From the NCBI RefSeq assembly GCF_000338875.1, contig NZ_AOMO01000019.1:1-32794 (forward strand): 32,794 bases of DNA, written 5' to 3'. Position 1 is the stretch's first letter; every line of letters starts with the position of its first letter. The position numbers and the translations under genes were made by a program. The DNA is from Vibrio mimicus CAIM 602. Its GTDB lineage: Bacteria; Pseudomonadota; Gammaproteobacteria; Enterobacterales; Vibrionaceae. Below the pieces are notes generated by a model. That model was not told the DNA's origin and made no database searches. It saw nothing but the letters and a program-made list of their open reading frames with translations. This document shows, one piece after another, positions 1 through 7,542 of this stretch.

Positions 1-2102
1 GCAGTCACAATCGCCTCATTTTCTGATTGCCCTTCTTTACGTGCAGTATGGAAACGATAGAGCAAATGGATAGTGTCATCGACCACAATACCTAACGTCA
101 TACTCGCAATGACGGACAGACTAAGCCCAACCTCGCCCACCAGAATGCCCCACAAACCAAATGCGATAGAAGCGGGTAGCACGTTAGGCAACAGACTAAT
201 TAAGCCTAAACGTACTGAACGCAAGATAAGCCCAATCAACAATGAAATTACCAGCAAAGCTCCCGCGGATGCCGTTAACATGCTGACGTTATTACGGTAA
301 CCAATATGAGCAAACATGATGTCGGCACTTACTCCAGGGCTTATGCTGGATTCAGGAAATAGAGCTAACAATTGTTGGCGTAAGTTTGCTTCAAGGCTCA
401 CCAAATCGTTGGAAGACATCTTCTTCGCCGTCACAACCACTCGCAGCTCTTGTTTATCCAGTGCAACTTGATTGCTGAGTGTTAAGCCATAAGGCAGAGA
501 CATGTCATAAAGCAGCAAGGTTTGCGCAGACAAATCGGGATCCGTTGGCAATTGGTAGAAAGCCGGATCATCGTTGTGCAAGCTGCTATTCAAACGCTTC
601 ATGATGTCAGTGAGTGACTGCACATGATAAACACCCTGTGTTTCACGCGCGGTTGCCACAAAGCGGTCTAGCTTGTTCAGGAAATCGGGCGATGTCACCA
701 GCTCTCCTTTTTCCGGTCTGATCGCGTATTGAATACTCGCTACACCAGTGAGATTCGCATAGGTAAAATCATTCGCTTGGCGCACCGCATAAGAGTGATC
801 GAAGTACTCGAATAGAGTGTCATCAATATCGTTGCGAACCATATTCGCGGCGACAACTAGGCTGCACACCACAACAACCGCGATTTTCACCCCCGGTTTG
901 ACCATTGACCACTGAGCAATACGCTCTAGTGGCTTTGCTGAACCTTGTGGGTTTGAAACGGACAGCGGTTTCACTTTGCGCTGACGGCCTACCGGCAGCA
1001 CAGCAAGCAATGCGGGCACCAAGAATAAGGTCAACAGCATGGCAGCGATCACGCCCATAGCCGTGATATTGCCCAGATCGTTAAACGGTGGAGAATCGCT
1101 GAAGTTCATCGAAAGGAAACCCACCGCGGTGGTCAAGCTGGTCAAAATGATCGGTAAGCGGTGTTTACGCATGGAGTACTGAAGCGCGTCTTTTTTCACC
1201 AGACCATTTTGAATCCCTTGTCGGTATCCTTGTAGGAAATGGATACAATCCGCGACCGCCATCGTTAAGATGATCAAAGGAGCAGAAGCTGATGGCGAGG
1301 TAATGGCCATACCAAGCCATCCTCCCGATCCTAAAGCGATAAAGATGGACGAGACGATCGTGAGTGTCATCACGACTGAGCTCCAGACACTGCGCAAGTA
1401 AATGCCCGTTCCAACAATGATCAGCAGTAATGCCGCTGGAACCAAACTCCCCATATCACGTTGGGCGGCCTCACCAAACGCATCGTTTTGCATCACTTGC
1501 CCAGTCAAGTAGAAAGAAAGGTTTGGATAGCGTGCTTCCATCTCTTGCTTCTTGTCTTGCCAAAATTGAGCAATTTCACGCACTTCTTCAGATTGCCCTT
1601 CGGTGGTCAAACTGACGAGCACATTGATTGCTGTCGAGTGTGCATCCTGGGCCAAGTAGCGGTTCACTAACTCCGGTTGCTTTAACGCATACGCTTTCTT
1701 CTCTTGTAAGCCTTGAGGCTGATTCAAGTTGGCTTGAGTGATGAAATCTTCAACGATCAGATCATCATTTTTCGCATAGGTGTACTGATAATTGCTTATC
1801 GAATCCACACGATAGGAGTGCGGGGTTTGCCATGCGTAATCGGTAAGTTCCAATACCGCTTGCAATACCTCCGGCTGAAATACATCACCCAATTTTGGAT
1901 GTACAACAATCAGCACGCTGTCATTGCTGTTGTATTTATTTTCAATTGCTTCGAAAGCCACTAAGTCTGGGTTGTCCTGACTAAAAAAGACTTTGTAATC
2001 ATTATTTAGGCTGAGTTTACCTAGCCCCATAAAAGCAATAACCATAACAGCAAGCCACGCCATTATAACTAGCCAAGCTCTGGGCGTTGTCCATTTTTCC
2101 AT
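1..2102 (-). CDS. MMPL/RND-superfamily exporter, C-terminus beyond window
   Basis: Translating the minus strand from the ATG at 2100-2102 gives an open frame of 700 codons that runs off the window start, so the C-terminus is missing. An AGGAAA ribosome site lies 9 nt upstream. The layout is that of the MMPL/RND family: one N-terminal membrane segment (about residues 8-30), a periplasmic loop of about 190 residues, a cluster of five membrane segments, a segment opening the second half, another periplasmic domain, then further segments. The family's polar membrane motifs are visible as VADCIHFLQGYRQG in the first half and VDDTIHLLYRF in the second, with proton-relay aspartates. It starts 24 nt after the kinase gene and is therefore probably co-transcribed with it and with the AvrD-like gene. 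Members move lipids or hydrophobic molecules across or out of the inner membrane. The substrate is not readable from sequence. Confidence 0.88.
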   Translation of the reverse strand, partial: MEKWTTPRAWLVIMAWLAVMVIAFMGLGKLSLNNDYKVFFSQDNPDLVAFEAIENKYNSNDSVLIVVHPKLGDVFQPEVLQAVLELTDYAWQTPHSYRVDSISNYQYTYAKNDDLIVEDFITQANLNQPQGLQEKKAYALKQPELVNRYLAQDAHSTAINVLVSLTTEGQSEEVREIAQFWQDKKQEMEARYPNLSFYLTGQVMQNDAFGEAAQRDMGSLVPAALLLIIVGTGIYLRSVWSSVVMTLTIVSSIFIALGSGGWLGMAITSPSASAPLIILTMAVADCIHFLQGYRQGIQNGLVKKDALQYSMRKHRLPIILTSLTTAVGFLSMNFSDSPPFNDLGNITAMGVIAAMLLTLFLVPALLAVLPVGRQRKVKPLSVSNPQGSAKPLERIAQWSMVKPGVKIAVVVVCSLVVAANMVRNDIDDTLFEYFDHSYAVRQANDFTYANLTGVASIQYAIRPEKGELVTSPDFLNKLDRFVATARETQGVYHVQSLTDIMKRLNSSLHNDDPAFYQLPTDPDLSAQTLLLYDMSLPYGLTLSNQVALDKQELRVVVTAKKMSSNDLVSLEANLRQQLLALFPESSISPGVSADIMFAHIGYRNNVSMLTASAGALLVISLLIGLILRSVRLGLISLLPNVLPASIAFGLWGILVGEVGLSLSVIASMTLGIVVDDTIHLLYRFHTARKEGQSENEAIVT

Positions 2103-2126
2103 GGTGAATTATTTCCTATATATTAT

Positions 2127-2849
2127 TTAAGCTTTTTGTGGAGACAAAATAGAAAGTCGGTAATTTTCTATCGCAATCGCTTCTGTTTTCACTTTCTTTA
2201 CTGCCATTTCTATTGCTTCATCAACATCAACATAGATTGGCAAATTAAAATGCTCAGCAATCGTAATTAATCGGTTTCGAAGATCCCCACCTACTGTGAT
2301 ATAGGGAATATTCAGTTCTTTAACTGTTGATAAAAGAAGATCATTCGAAAGTTGTCGAAATTTTTCTGATACAGGTCGATGGCCATCAGCAACCAGATCA
2401 AATTCAATGGGCAAATGGACAAATTTTGTATACGTCTTCTTAGCATGACGTTTAGCGACATTTCCAAAGGCATCAATATAACCACGATGAACAGATAAAT
2501 AAGGTTTCCCCATTAAACGTTTTATAGCCAACACTAAATCACTGTCGTTAGGGTTAATTCCTGTTTCAAGGCGTGCAGCCCCATAAACCCATTCGTGTAA
2601 ACATGAACCATCTGAGAAAAATTTGTCACCGCACCGCTCTTCATTGACAACTCGTTCACTTAAACGGCTTAAACCTAAATTAAGCAACTCAGCAGGATTA
2701 CACTGTTCTAGCGTTTTTCCAGGTACAGCATCCGGAAGGATCTCACGCATTGTTCTTGCCTGAGTACGTGGTACTTGAGTAGCGATAGAAAGCGCTTCGG
2801 TTAATGTTGTCTTTCCTGTGGAATAGGTTCCTGATATGGCAATTTTCAC
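2127..2849 (-). CDS. NadR-type P-loop kinase / AAA_28 ATPase
   Basis: This is a 240-residue soluble protein. I chose the GTG at 2847-2849 as start: AGGAGA precedes it, and its GTGA overlaps the stop of the upstream AvrD-like gene by 4 nt, which implies translational coupling. Walker A is GTYSTGKT at residues 7-14. A segment reading FSDGSCLHEW (about residue 73) fits the Walker B/substrate region. A DGHRP motif followed by a helix and IPYITVGG fits the lid and C-terminal strand of NadR-like nucleoside kinases (AAA_28 family). Such proteins phosphorylate small metabolites such as nicotinamide riboside, but the substrate here is unknown. No NadR helix-turn-helix or adenylyltransferase domain is present, so it is not NadR itself. 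The gene looks AT-rich beside its flanks. My inference is that it phosphorylates a precursor or product of the AvrD-like enzyme. Confidence 0.8.
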   Translation of the reverse strand: MKIAISGTYSTGKTTLTEALSIATQVPRTQARTMREILPDAVPGKTLEQCNPAELLNLGLSRLSERVVNEERCGDKFFSDGSCLHEWVYGAARLETGINPNDSDLVLAIKRLMGKPYLSVHRGYIDAFGNVAKRHAKKTYTKFVHLPIEFDLVADGHRPVSEKFRQLSNDLLLSTVKELNIPYITVGGDLRNRLITIAEHFNLPIYVDVDEAIEMAVKKVKTEAIAIENYRLSILSPQKA

Positions 2850-3847
2850 GCTACTTCTCCTTGTGGCATCTGTGGTAATTGGTGGCAAAGCTTGGCTGTT
2901 AAGTTGAACTCCGGGTGTCCCGCAACAGAGCCGGATACCGTGGATAAACGCCATGATTGGTCATTCTTGCTGACTAAAGCATTCTTTAAACTTCTCAATG
3001 TAAGTATGTGCTTACGACGAGGGATAATGGGATATGGTGTAGATACAGAAACTGAGCGCATCCAAAGGTTGTGAGTATTACTACGATCCAAGTTATCCAG
3101 TCGGTACATGATGAGCTGAGCTAATTGAGCAAAACAGGTAAGCCAATCCACCATCATTAATGCATTAGGGTATTGCCCCATAGCACCAACAGATTGTTTT
3201 TCAGGGCATTGGAAAACTAATTCACTGGAAACCGCACAGACGGAGTCGCTAAATGTATTATTTTCCAATTGACAGCGTCTAAGGCGGAAATCATCGCTAA
3301 AATATTCATCATTATCTTCTGAAGATAATTCACAAAGATTCAATTTCCCGATGGAATGATCAATGATGACTTCAACTTCCATACTATCTAATGTAGTTTT
3401 TACACGACTGAGCATACCAAACATACTGTCTATAGAAGGTTCAGAATTAACCAAAGTAGCATTCACAATAACGGAGTCTAAATTTTCCAAAGCTTCTGCC
3501 CCTGCTTTTATGGATATATTTCTAATCCATGATTGTGCCATTTGATCTTTAGAAAGATGGAAGCTTCTCTTAATAAGACCATAAGAAATTTGGCCTGCAA
3601 TTAAAAATGCATCGATCGTACTCAAATGCGGCTTTCGTTCTTTGGTTTTTTTCTTAGACCAATCATTTTTATAAGAAACGCTAATTAATCCCTGAGCGTG
3701 TTTTTCTTGATAATGAATACTACATTGATACTGAGTGCGCTTATAACCCTCACCAAAATAACGCTGTTCAGCAGGGCCAAGAATATCATCAATCGTTGCA
3801 ATGATTTCTTTTCCTTGGCTTCTCAGATTAATCAGTTCTAATTCCAT
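2846..3847 (-). CDS. AvrD-like double-hotdog protein (possible syringolide-type synthase)
   Basis: This is a 333-residue soluble protein with no signal peptide. Near the N-terminus it has DILGPAEQRYFGEGYKR (residues 21-37) and then WSKK and PHLSTIDAFLIAGQ (73-86). From memory these resemble Pseudomonas syringae AvrD, the enzyme behind syringolide elicitors (lipid-derived butenolide-type C-glycosyl compounds). The protein also repeats itself. The PHLSTIDA block followed by WIRNISI (107-113) is echoed by YPNALMMVDW followed by LWMRSVSV (226-268), as expected of two hotdog folds in tandem, the dehydratase-like architecture I associate with AvrD. The start is the ATG at 3845-3847, 10 nt after GGAG. 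The gene leads a minus-strand unit with the kinase (4-nt overlap) and the MMPL exporter. Family assignment is by recall and not by search. If it is wrong, this is a conserved hypothetical double-hotdog protein. Confidence 0.62.
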   Translation of the reverse strand: MELELINLRSQGKEIIATIDDILGPAEQRYFGEGYKRTQYQCSIHYQEKHAQGLISVSYKNDWSKKKTKERKPHLSTIDAFLIAGQISYGLIKRSFHLSKDQMAQSWIRNISIKAGAEALENLDSVIVNATLVNSEPSIDSMFGMLSRVKTTLDSMEVEVIIDHSIGKLNLCELSSEDNDEYFSDDFRLRRCQLENNTFSDSVCAVSSELVFQCPEKQSVGAMGQYPNALMMVDWLTCFAQLAQLIMYRLDNLDRSNTHNLWMRSVSVSTPYPIIPRRKHILTLRSLKNALVSKNDQSWRLSTVSGSVAGHPEFNLTAKLCHQLPQMPQGEVA

Positions 3848-3850
3848 AAT

Positions 3851-3893
3851 ATAAAAACTCCTTACGTAACAATTTGTGTATTGGAGTTTTTAT
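3851..3893 (-). promoter_or_regulatory. Hairpin that would sequester the avrD-like ribosome binding site
   Basis: Arms ATAAAAACTCC (3851-3861) and GGAGTTTTTAT (3883-3893) are perfect reverse complements, 11 bp, with a 21-nt loop containing the palindrome TTACGTAA. In the minus-strand transcript the arm nearest the ATG carries the GGAG Shine-Dalgarno, which would be fully paired with ACTCC of the other arm. The stem is mostly A-U, so it could open with temperature, with a bound factor, or by ribosome entry. This is a structural reading only. The dyad could instead be a protein-binding site on DNA. Confidence 0.5.
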
Positions 3894-3919
3894 GCTACCT
3901 ATTGCCCTTCTATTTTTAC

Positions 3920-3960
3920 CCTGTCCACTCAGATCTTAAACCTGTCCACTTGGACAGGTT
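3920..3960. promoter_or_regulatory. Operator-like palindrome plus phased half-site in divergent control region
   Basis: AACCTGTCCA (3939-3948) and TGGACAGGTT (3951-3960) form a perfect 10-bp dyad around CT. The same half-site, CCTGTCCACT, occurs again at 3920-3929, exactly 21 bp (two helical turns) from its copy at 3941-3950. It lies between the divergent avrD-like and LolA-like genes, so one regulator could control both. The size and symmetry suit a TetR-family dimer, but no such regulator gene is in the window and the identification is inference. Confidence 0.6.
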
Positions 3961-4021
3961 CCACTTTCTCCGAACTCCGGTACTTTGCTTGCGAGATTGG
4001 GATTTTTATAAGGAAATGAAG

Positions 4022-4801
4022 ATGAGAATGTGGTCAGCCATGTTGCTAGCACTTTCCAGTAGTGTGATGGCACAACAAACTCTGTCAGGGTTAGATATCG
4101 CAACGGAAATGGTGAATCGAGATAGTGGCTATCTCTCTTATACCGCTGATGTTCAAATGAAAATCAGTGCATCGAATGGTGATACCGTGACGCGCCAATT
4201 GATGATCAAAGGAATTGAACAAGAGAACGATGGCGACAAAATCGTGACCTATTTTCAAGCACCTTTGGACATTGCGGGAACCGCGTTACTCACGTTCAGC
4301 CACGCGATTGAGGCGGATGATCAATGGCTCTACCTGCCTTCGGTCAAACGGGTTAAACGCATTTCATCCAATAACCGTTCAGGTCCATTTATGGGTAGTG
4401 AATTCGCTTATGAAGACATGAGTTCTTGGGAACTGGATAAATATCGTTACGAGCTAATTGAGGAAAAGACGGAAAACGGCCAGCAATTCTGGCTATTGGC
4501 GTGCTACCCACAATATGAAAACTCTGGCTATTCCAAACTGGTCGCCTGGATCGACCAATCCATCTACCAACCCAGAAAGATTGAGTATTACGACCGTAAA
4601 GGCAGCTTATTTAAGCAGCTTTCTTTAACGGAGTATCAGCAGTTTAACCAGCGTTACTGGCGACCCAAATTCGCGCAAATGGACAATCTGCAAAACCAGC
4701 GCAGCTCAACACTGATTTGGCAAAACATGCAGCTGGGTGTTGACGTTCCCGCTTCTTATTTTGAACCGAATCAACTTCGCAATGCATACAGGCATAACTG
4801 A
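4022..4801 (+). CDS. LolA-like periplasmic outer-membrane lipoprotein-sorting protein
   Basis: This is a 259-residue protein beginning with a clear signal peptide (about residues 1-17, ending VMA-QQ). I preferred the ATG at 4022 because AAGGA lies 7 nt upstream; the in-frame ATG at 4016 is too close to it, and further 5' extensions lack a signal-peptide start. The motif DQWLYLPSVKRVKRI followed by GPFMGSEFAYEDM is characteristic of the LolA-like family often called outer membrane lipoprotein-sorting protein (PF17131 type), a half-barrel that carries a lipid or acyl chain through the periplasm. It overlaps the next gene by one base (TGATG), so the two are coupled. Such proteins are commonly found beside MMPL exporters, which matches the neighbour at 1-2102. 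It probably shuttles the exporter's cargo to the barrel. Confidence 0.82.
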   Translation: MRMWSAMLLALSSSVMAQQTLSGLDIATEMVNRDSGYLSYTADVQMKISASNGDTVTRQLMIKGIEQENDGDKIVTYFQAPLDIAGTALLTFSHAIEADDQWLYLPSVKRVKRISSNNRSGPFMGSEFAYEDMSSWELDKYRYELIEEKTENGQQFWLLACYPQYENSGYSKLVAWIDQSIYQPRKIEYYDRKGSLFKQLSLTEYQQFNQRYWRPKFAQMDNLQNQRSSTLIWQNMQLGVDVPASYFEPNQLRNAYRHN

Positions 4802-5970
4802 TGGCGAACAAACTGATTTACGCCCTATTGCCATTCTCTCTTTGGGCGTCATTCTCCGGAGCCGAGGAGAAAGTTGAAGGGTATATCGGCCTTGCTGCTG
4901 ACTTTTATCAAGAATCCTCTCCCAACTCGGCGTGTTGTGATCATTTTGCGGCAACCATGATCCTTGCGCCCAGAATGTCTTGGTGGAATGAACAAGGATG
5001 GGCAGTCAACTTCACCCCTTATATGGAATACGAAGCACCATCCGGACAAGGGTTCATCAATTTGCGGGAAGCAAACCTGACTTATGCTGCGGAAAGCACC
5101 GAGTGGCTAATTGGCTATGGATTGGTGTATTGGGGCGTTACGGAAGTCTACCAACCCGTCAATATTGTGAATCAGTATGATGGGCGCATCGCATTGGGTT
5201 ACGAGGAAAAAATGGGGCAACCTATGCTGCAAATGCGCTGGTTGCCAGAGTGGGGAGAAACGCAGTTTCTTATACTGCCCTTCCATCAAACCAGAACGTG
5301 GCGTGAACCCAATCAAAGGCGAGCTTTAACTAAACCCGTAAGCAGCGATGCACTTTATCCTGACGGCGAACAACCACTCGATTTGGCGAGCCGTGTTAGT
5401 TTCTGGCAGGATGAATTGGATATTGCCTTAAGCGCTTTCTATGGCAATAGTCGTGAGCCATTGCTGGTAGAAACAGCGAGTGAATGGCAACAAAGTTACG
5501 CCAAAATTTTTCAGTTCGGCACTGAGCTGCAATGGACAAAGGATGATCTTTTAGTCAAAGGGGAAGGAACACTGAAGTCGGGAGAAGGCAGTACCTACGG
5601 AACGCTCGTCGCTGGCTTTGAATATTCCCTGTATGGCTTTAGCTTTTCTCAAGGACAATTGGGACTGATTGCGGAATACACTTGGGATAACCGAGATACT
5701 TCTGCCCCGGCAACCATTTATGACAATGACCTATTTTTAGGGCTACGTTGGCAAGCCAACGATGTGAGTGATACCGAACTGTTGCTCTCCGGTCTGTTTG
5801 ATTTAGATGATGCTTCGCAGATTTATAAACTCACTGCCTCCGGTCGGATTAACCATCACTGGCGCTGGGTGGCTGAGAGTTACTATTTATCTGCCATGGC
5901 CAATAATGAGCCGATGGCTTACCTGAGCAGTGAAAGTTATCTCTCTATTAAAGCTGAATTCTACTTTTAA
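4801..5970 (+). CDS. Outer-membrane beta-barrel protein (DUF1302-like)
   Basis: This is a 389-residue protein with a signal peptide (cleavage near residue 21, SGA-EE), alternating amphipathic strands rich in W and Y through its length, and a C-terminal EFYF ending in phenylalanine, the usual recognition signal for BAM-mediated barrel assembly. The segment LREANLTY followed by WLIGYGLVYWG and NIVNQYD resembles the DUF1302-type barrels that accompany MMPL and LolA-like proteins. Its start ATG shares the A of the previous gene's TGA. The likely role is a passive outer-membrane conduit or acceptor for the cargo handled by the MMPL and LolA-like partners. I do not recognise a named orthologue, and the family label is tentative. 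Confidence 0.72.
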   Translation: MANKLIYALLPFSLWASFSGAEEKVEGYIGLAADFYQESSPNSACCDHFAATMILAPRMSWWNEQGWAVNFTPYMEYEAPSGQGFINLREANLTYAAESTEWLIGYGLVYWGVTEVYQPVNIVNQYDGRIALGYEEKMGQPMLQMRWLPEWGETQFLILPFHQTRTWREPNQRRALTKPVSSDALYPDGEQPLDLASRVSFWQDELDIALSAFYGNSREPLLVETASEWQQSYAKIFQFGTELQWTKDDLLVKGEGTLKSGEGSTYGTLVAGFEYSLYGFSFSQGQLGLIAEYTWDNRDTSAPATIYDNDLFLGLRWQANDVSDTELLLSGLFDLDDASQIYKLTASGRINHHWRWVAESYYLSAMANNEPMAYLSSESYLSIKAEFYF

Positions 5971-5972
5971 CC

Positions 5973-6008
5973 TATACCCTTCCTACTTGAAGCTGTAGGT
6001 TGGGTATA
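5973..6008. repeat. Imperfect palindromic intergenic repeat unit / possible terminator
   Basis: Arms TATACCC (5973-5979) and GGGTATA (6002-6008) enclose a second stem CCTAC (5982-5986)/GTAGG (5995-5999) with loop TTGAAGCT. The wording TATACCC...CTACTTGAAG resembles dispersed intergenic palindromes that I recall from enteric and Vibrio genomes. It sits just after the barrel gene and could act as an mRNA 3' end, but there is no U-tract. Confidence 0.45.
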
Positions 6009-6035
6009 CATCTTGGGTTTAATGATCGGGAATTT

Positions 6036-6071
6036 AAAAACCTTCAAGCCGAATTGAAACTCGGCTTGAAG
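6036..6071 (-). terminator. Rho-independent terminator of the aldehyde dehydrogenase gene
   Basis: Read on the minus strand, an 11-bp stem (arms at 6061-6071 and 6042-6052, loop of 8) is followed by TTTTT (6036-6040). It lies 20 nt past the stop of the gene ending at 6092. Confidence 0.8.
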
Positions 6072-6091
6072 TGAATATTAACCATCGTAAA

Positions 6092-7531
6092 TTAACGCAA
6101 GAAAAACCGTGTTAGCAGACGCAGCACGGATTTACGATAAGTCAGCAGCCAGCCATTACGTGGCAACCAAGCGGCTGAATGAAGCACAGTTTTGCTGTGT
6201 GAGAAGGTCTTAAACCCTTCGATTCCGTGATAATGCCCCTGTCCTGATTCACCGATGCCACCAAATGGCGCATCATCCGCAGCAACATGCATCAAGGTAT
6301 CGTTCACACACGCACCACCGCTGTGAGTGCGCTGTAAAATGTGATTCGCCAGATGCTTATCTTTGGTCATCACGTACAGTGCCAATGGCCGCTGGCCTTG
6401 ATTGACTCGCTCAATCGCTTCCTCAATGGTGCGATAGCCGATCACCGGCAGGATCGGGCCAAAGATCTCTTGCTGCATCGCCAGCATGTCGCCACTCACC
6501 TCAGTCAGTAATTGAGGCAGCATCTGTCTTGCTTCTAACTCAACCGTTTTACCCACGACAGTATTAACTTTGGCACCTTTTTGCTGCGCATCATCCAGAT
6601 AATGCTGCAAGCGCTCAAACTGCGCTTGGTTAATAATTTGCGTGACATCCAAGCGGCCATTACGGATAAAACGGCGCGCAAAACGCTGCAAATAAAGCTC
6701 TACAAATATCGCAACTTTCTCTTGCGGCAGCATCACATAATCAGGTGCAACACAGATTTGCCCAGCATTGGTGGTTTTGCCAAGCATAATGCTATCCACG
6801 CTGCGCGCGAGATCCGCATCGTCAGCGATGATCACCGGAGATTTACCGCCAAGCTCCAAGGTCACTGGGGTCAGGTTTTTCGCTGCCGCTTGTGCCACCA
6901 ACTTCCCTACGACGGTAGAGCCAGTAAAAAGAAGGTGATTGAAAGGTAGTGCACTGAATGCTGAAGCCATTTTGGCTTCCCCTTCCACACACACCGCCGC
7001 ATCACCCAAAGAACGTATGATTCGTTCAAGCACTTGGTTGGTTTTCGGTGTGTATTCACTGAACTTGATCATCACTTGGTTGCCCGCCGCGATGGCGGTG
7101 ATCAGTGGCGCTAAGCTAAGCAGAATAGGAAAATTCCACGGCACAATAATGCCTACCACACCCACGGGTTGGTACTGCACTTCAACGCGCGAGGGCAGAA
7201 TCATCAAACCAGCATGACGGCTTTTCGGTTTCATCCAACCTTTCAGGTGCTTGAGGGTATAGTTGAGGTGGTTGAGGGAGGGCAGTAAATCGCACAATGA
7301 GGTATCAAAGCGGCTGCGAAAACCATAGTCCTCATTCATCGCCGCAATCAAGGCTTCTTGCTCTTCCAACAAAGCACGTTTTAACTGCACTAAACGTTGC
7401 TCACGGCGCGTCAAATTGGGATAAGGTTCATTGTTGTATTGCGTTTGCAGACGAGCAAACTCGGCCTGCATCGCTTTAATCTCATCGCTGACAAAATCGG
7501 GTTTAGAGGAAACCACTGAGAGTTGAGTCAT
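6092..7531 (-). CDS. Aldehyde dehydrogenase, coniferyl-aldehyde-dehydrogenase type
   Basis: This is a 479-residue cytosolic NAD(P)-dependent aldehyde dehydrogenase, a normal length for the coniferyl aldehyde dehydrogenase (CalB-like) branch. Visible motifs are the cofactor-fold segment VPWNFPILL (130-138), GFTGST-like LFTGSTVVGK (201-210), the general base Glu226 in TLELGGKSP, and the nucleophile Cys260 in NAGQICVAPDY. It oxidises a fatty or aromatic aldehyde to the acid; the true substrate in Vibrio is not known from sequence, and lignin-derived aldehydes are an unlikely main role. It begins 11 nt after the Lrp/AsnC-type gene, so the two form an operon, and that regulator probably controls it. 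A terminator follows. Confidence 0.88.
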   Translation of the reverse strand: MTQLSVVSSKPDFVSDEIKAMQAEFARLQTQYNNEPYPNLTRREQRLVQLKRALLEEQEALIAAMNEDYGFRSRFDTSLCDLLPSLNHLNYTLKHLKGWMKPKSRHAGLMILPSRVEVQYQPVGVVGIIVPWNFPILLSLAPLITAIAAGNQVMIKFSEYTPKTNQVLERIIRSLGDAAVCVEGEAKMASAFSALPFNHLLFTGSTVVGKLVAQAAAKNLTPVTLELGGKSPVIIADDADLARSVDSIMLGKTTNAGQICVAPDYVMLPQEKVAIFVELYLQRFARRFIRNGRLDVTQIINQAQFERLQHYLDDAQQKGAKVNTVVGKTVELEARQMLPQLLTEVSGDMLAMQQEIFGPILPVIGYRTIEEAIERVNQGQRPLALYVMTKDKHLANHILQRTHSGGACVNDTLMHVAADDAPFGGIGESGQGHYHGIEGFKTFSHSKTVLHSAAWLPRNGWLLTYRKSVLRLLTRFFLR

Positions 7532-7542
7532 AAAACCTCCCG

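Noticed and set aside
2850..2954. 35-residue N-terminal extension of the kinase to an ATG at 2954
   Set aside because: It would overlap the AvrD-like gene by more than 100 bp. The GTG at 2849 has AGGAGA and places Walker A at the usual distance from the N-terminus.
2900..3850. Possibility that the AT-rich cassette is a transposon or integron cassette
   Set aside because: No transposase, integrase, terminal inverted repeats at both ends, or attC-like site was found. The inverted repeat at 3851-3893 is local to one end.
3881..4021. N-terminal extension of the LolA-like protein starting at a TTG at 3881
   Set aside because: It would put 47 residues in front of a clear signal peptide and runs through the operator palindrome. 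The ATG at 4022 has a proper ribosome site.
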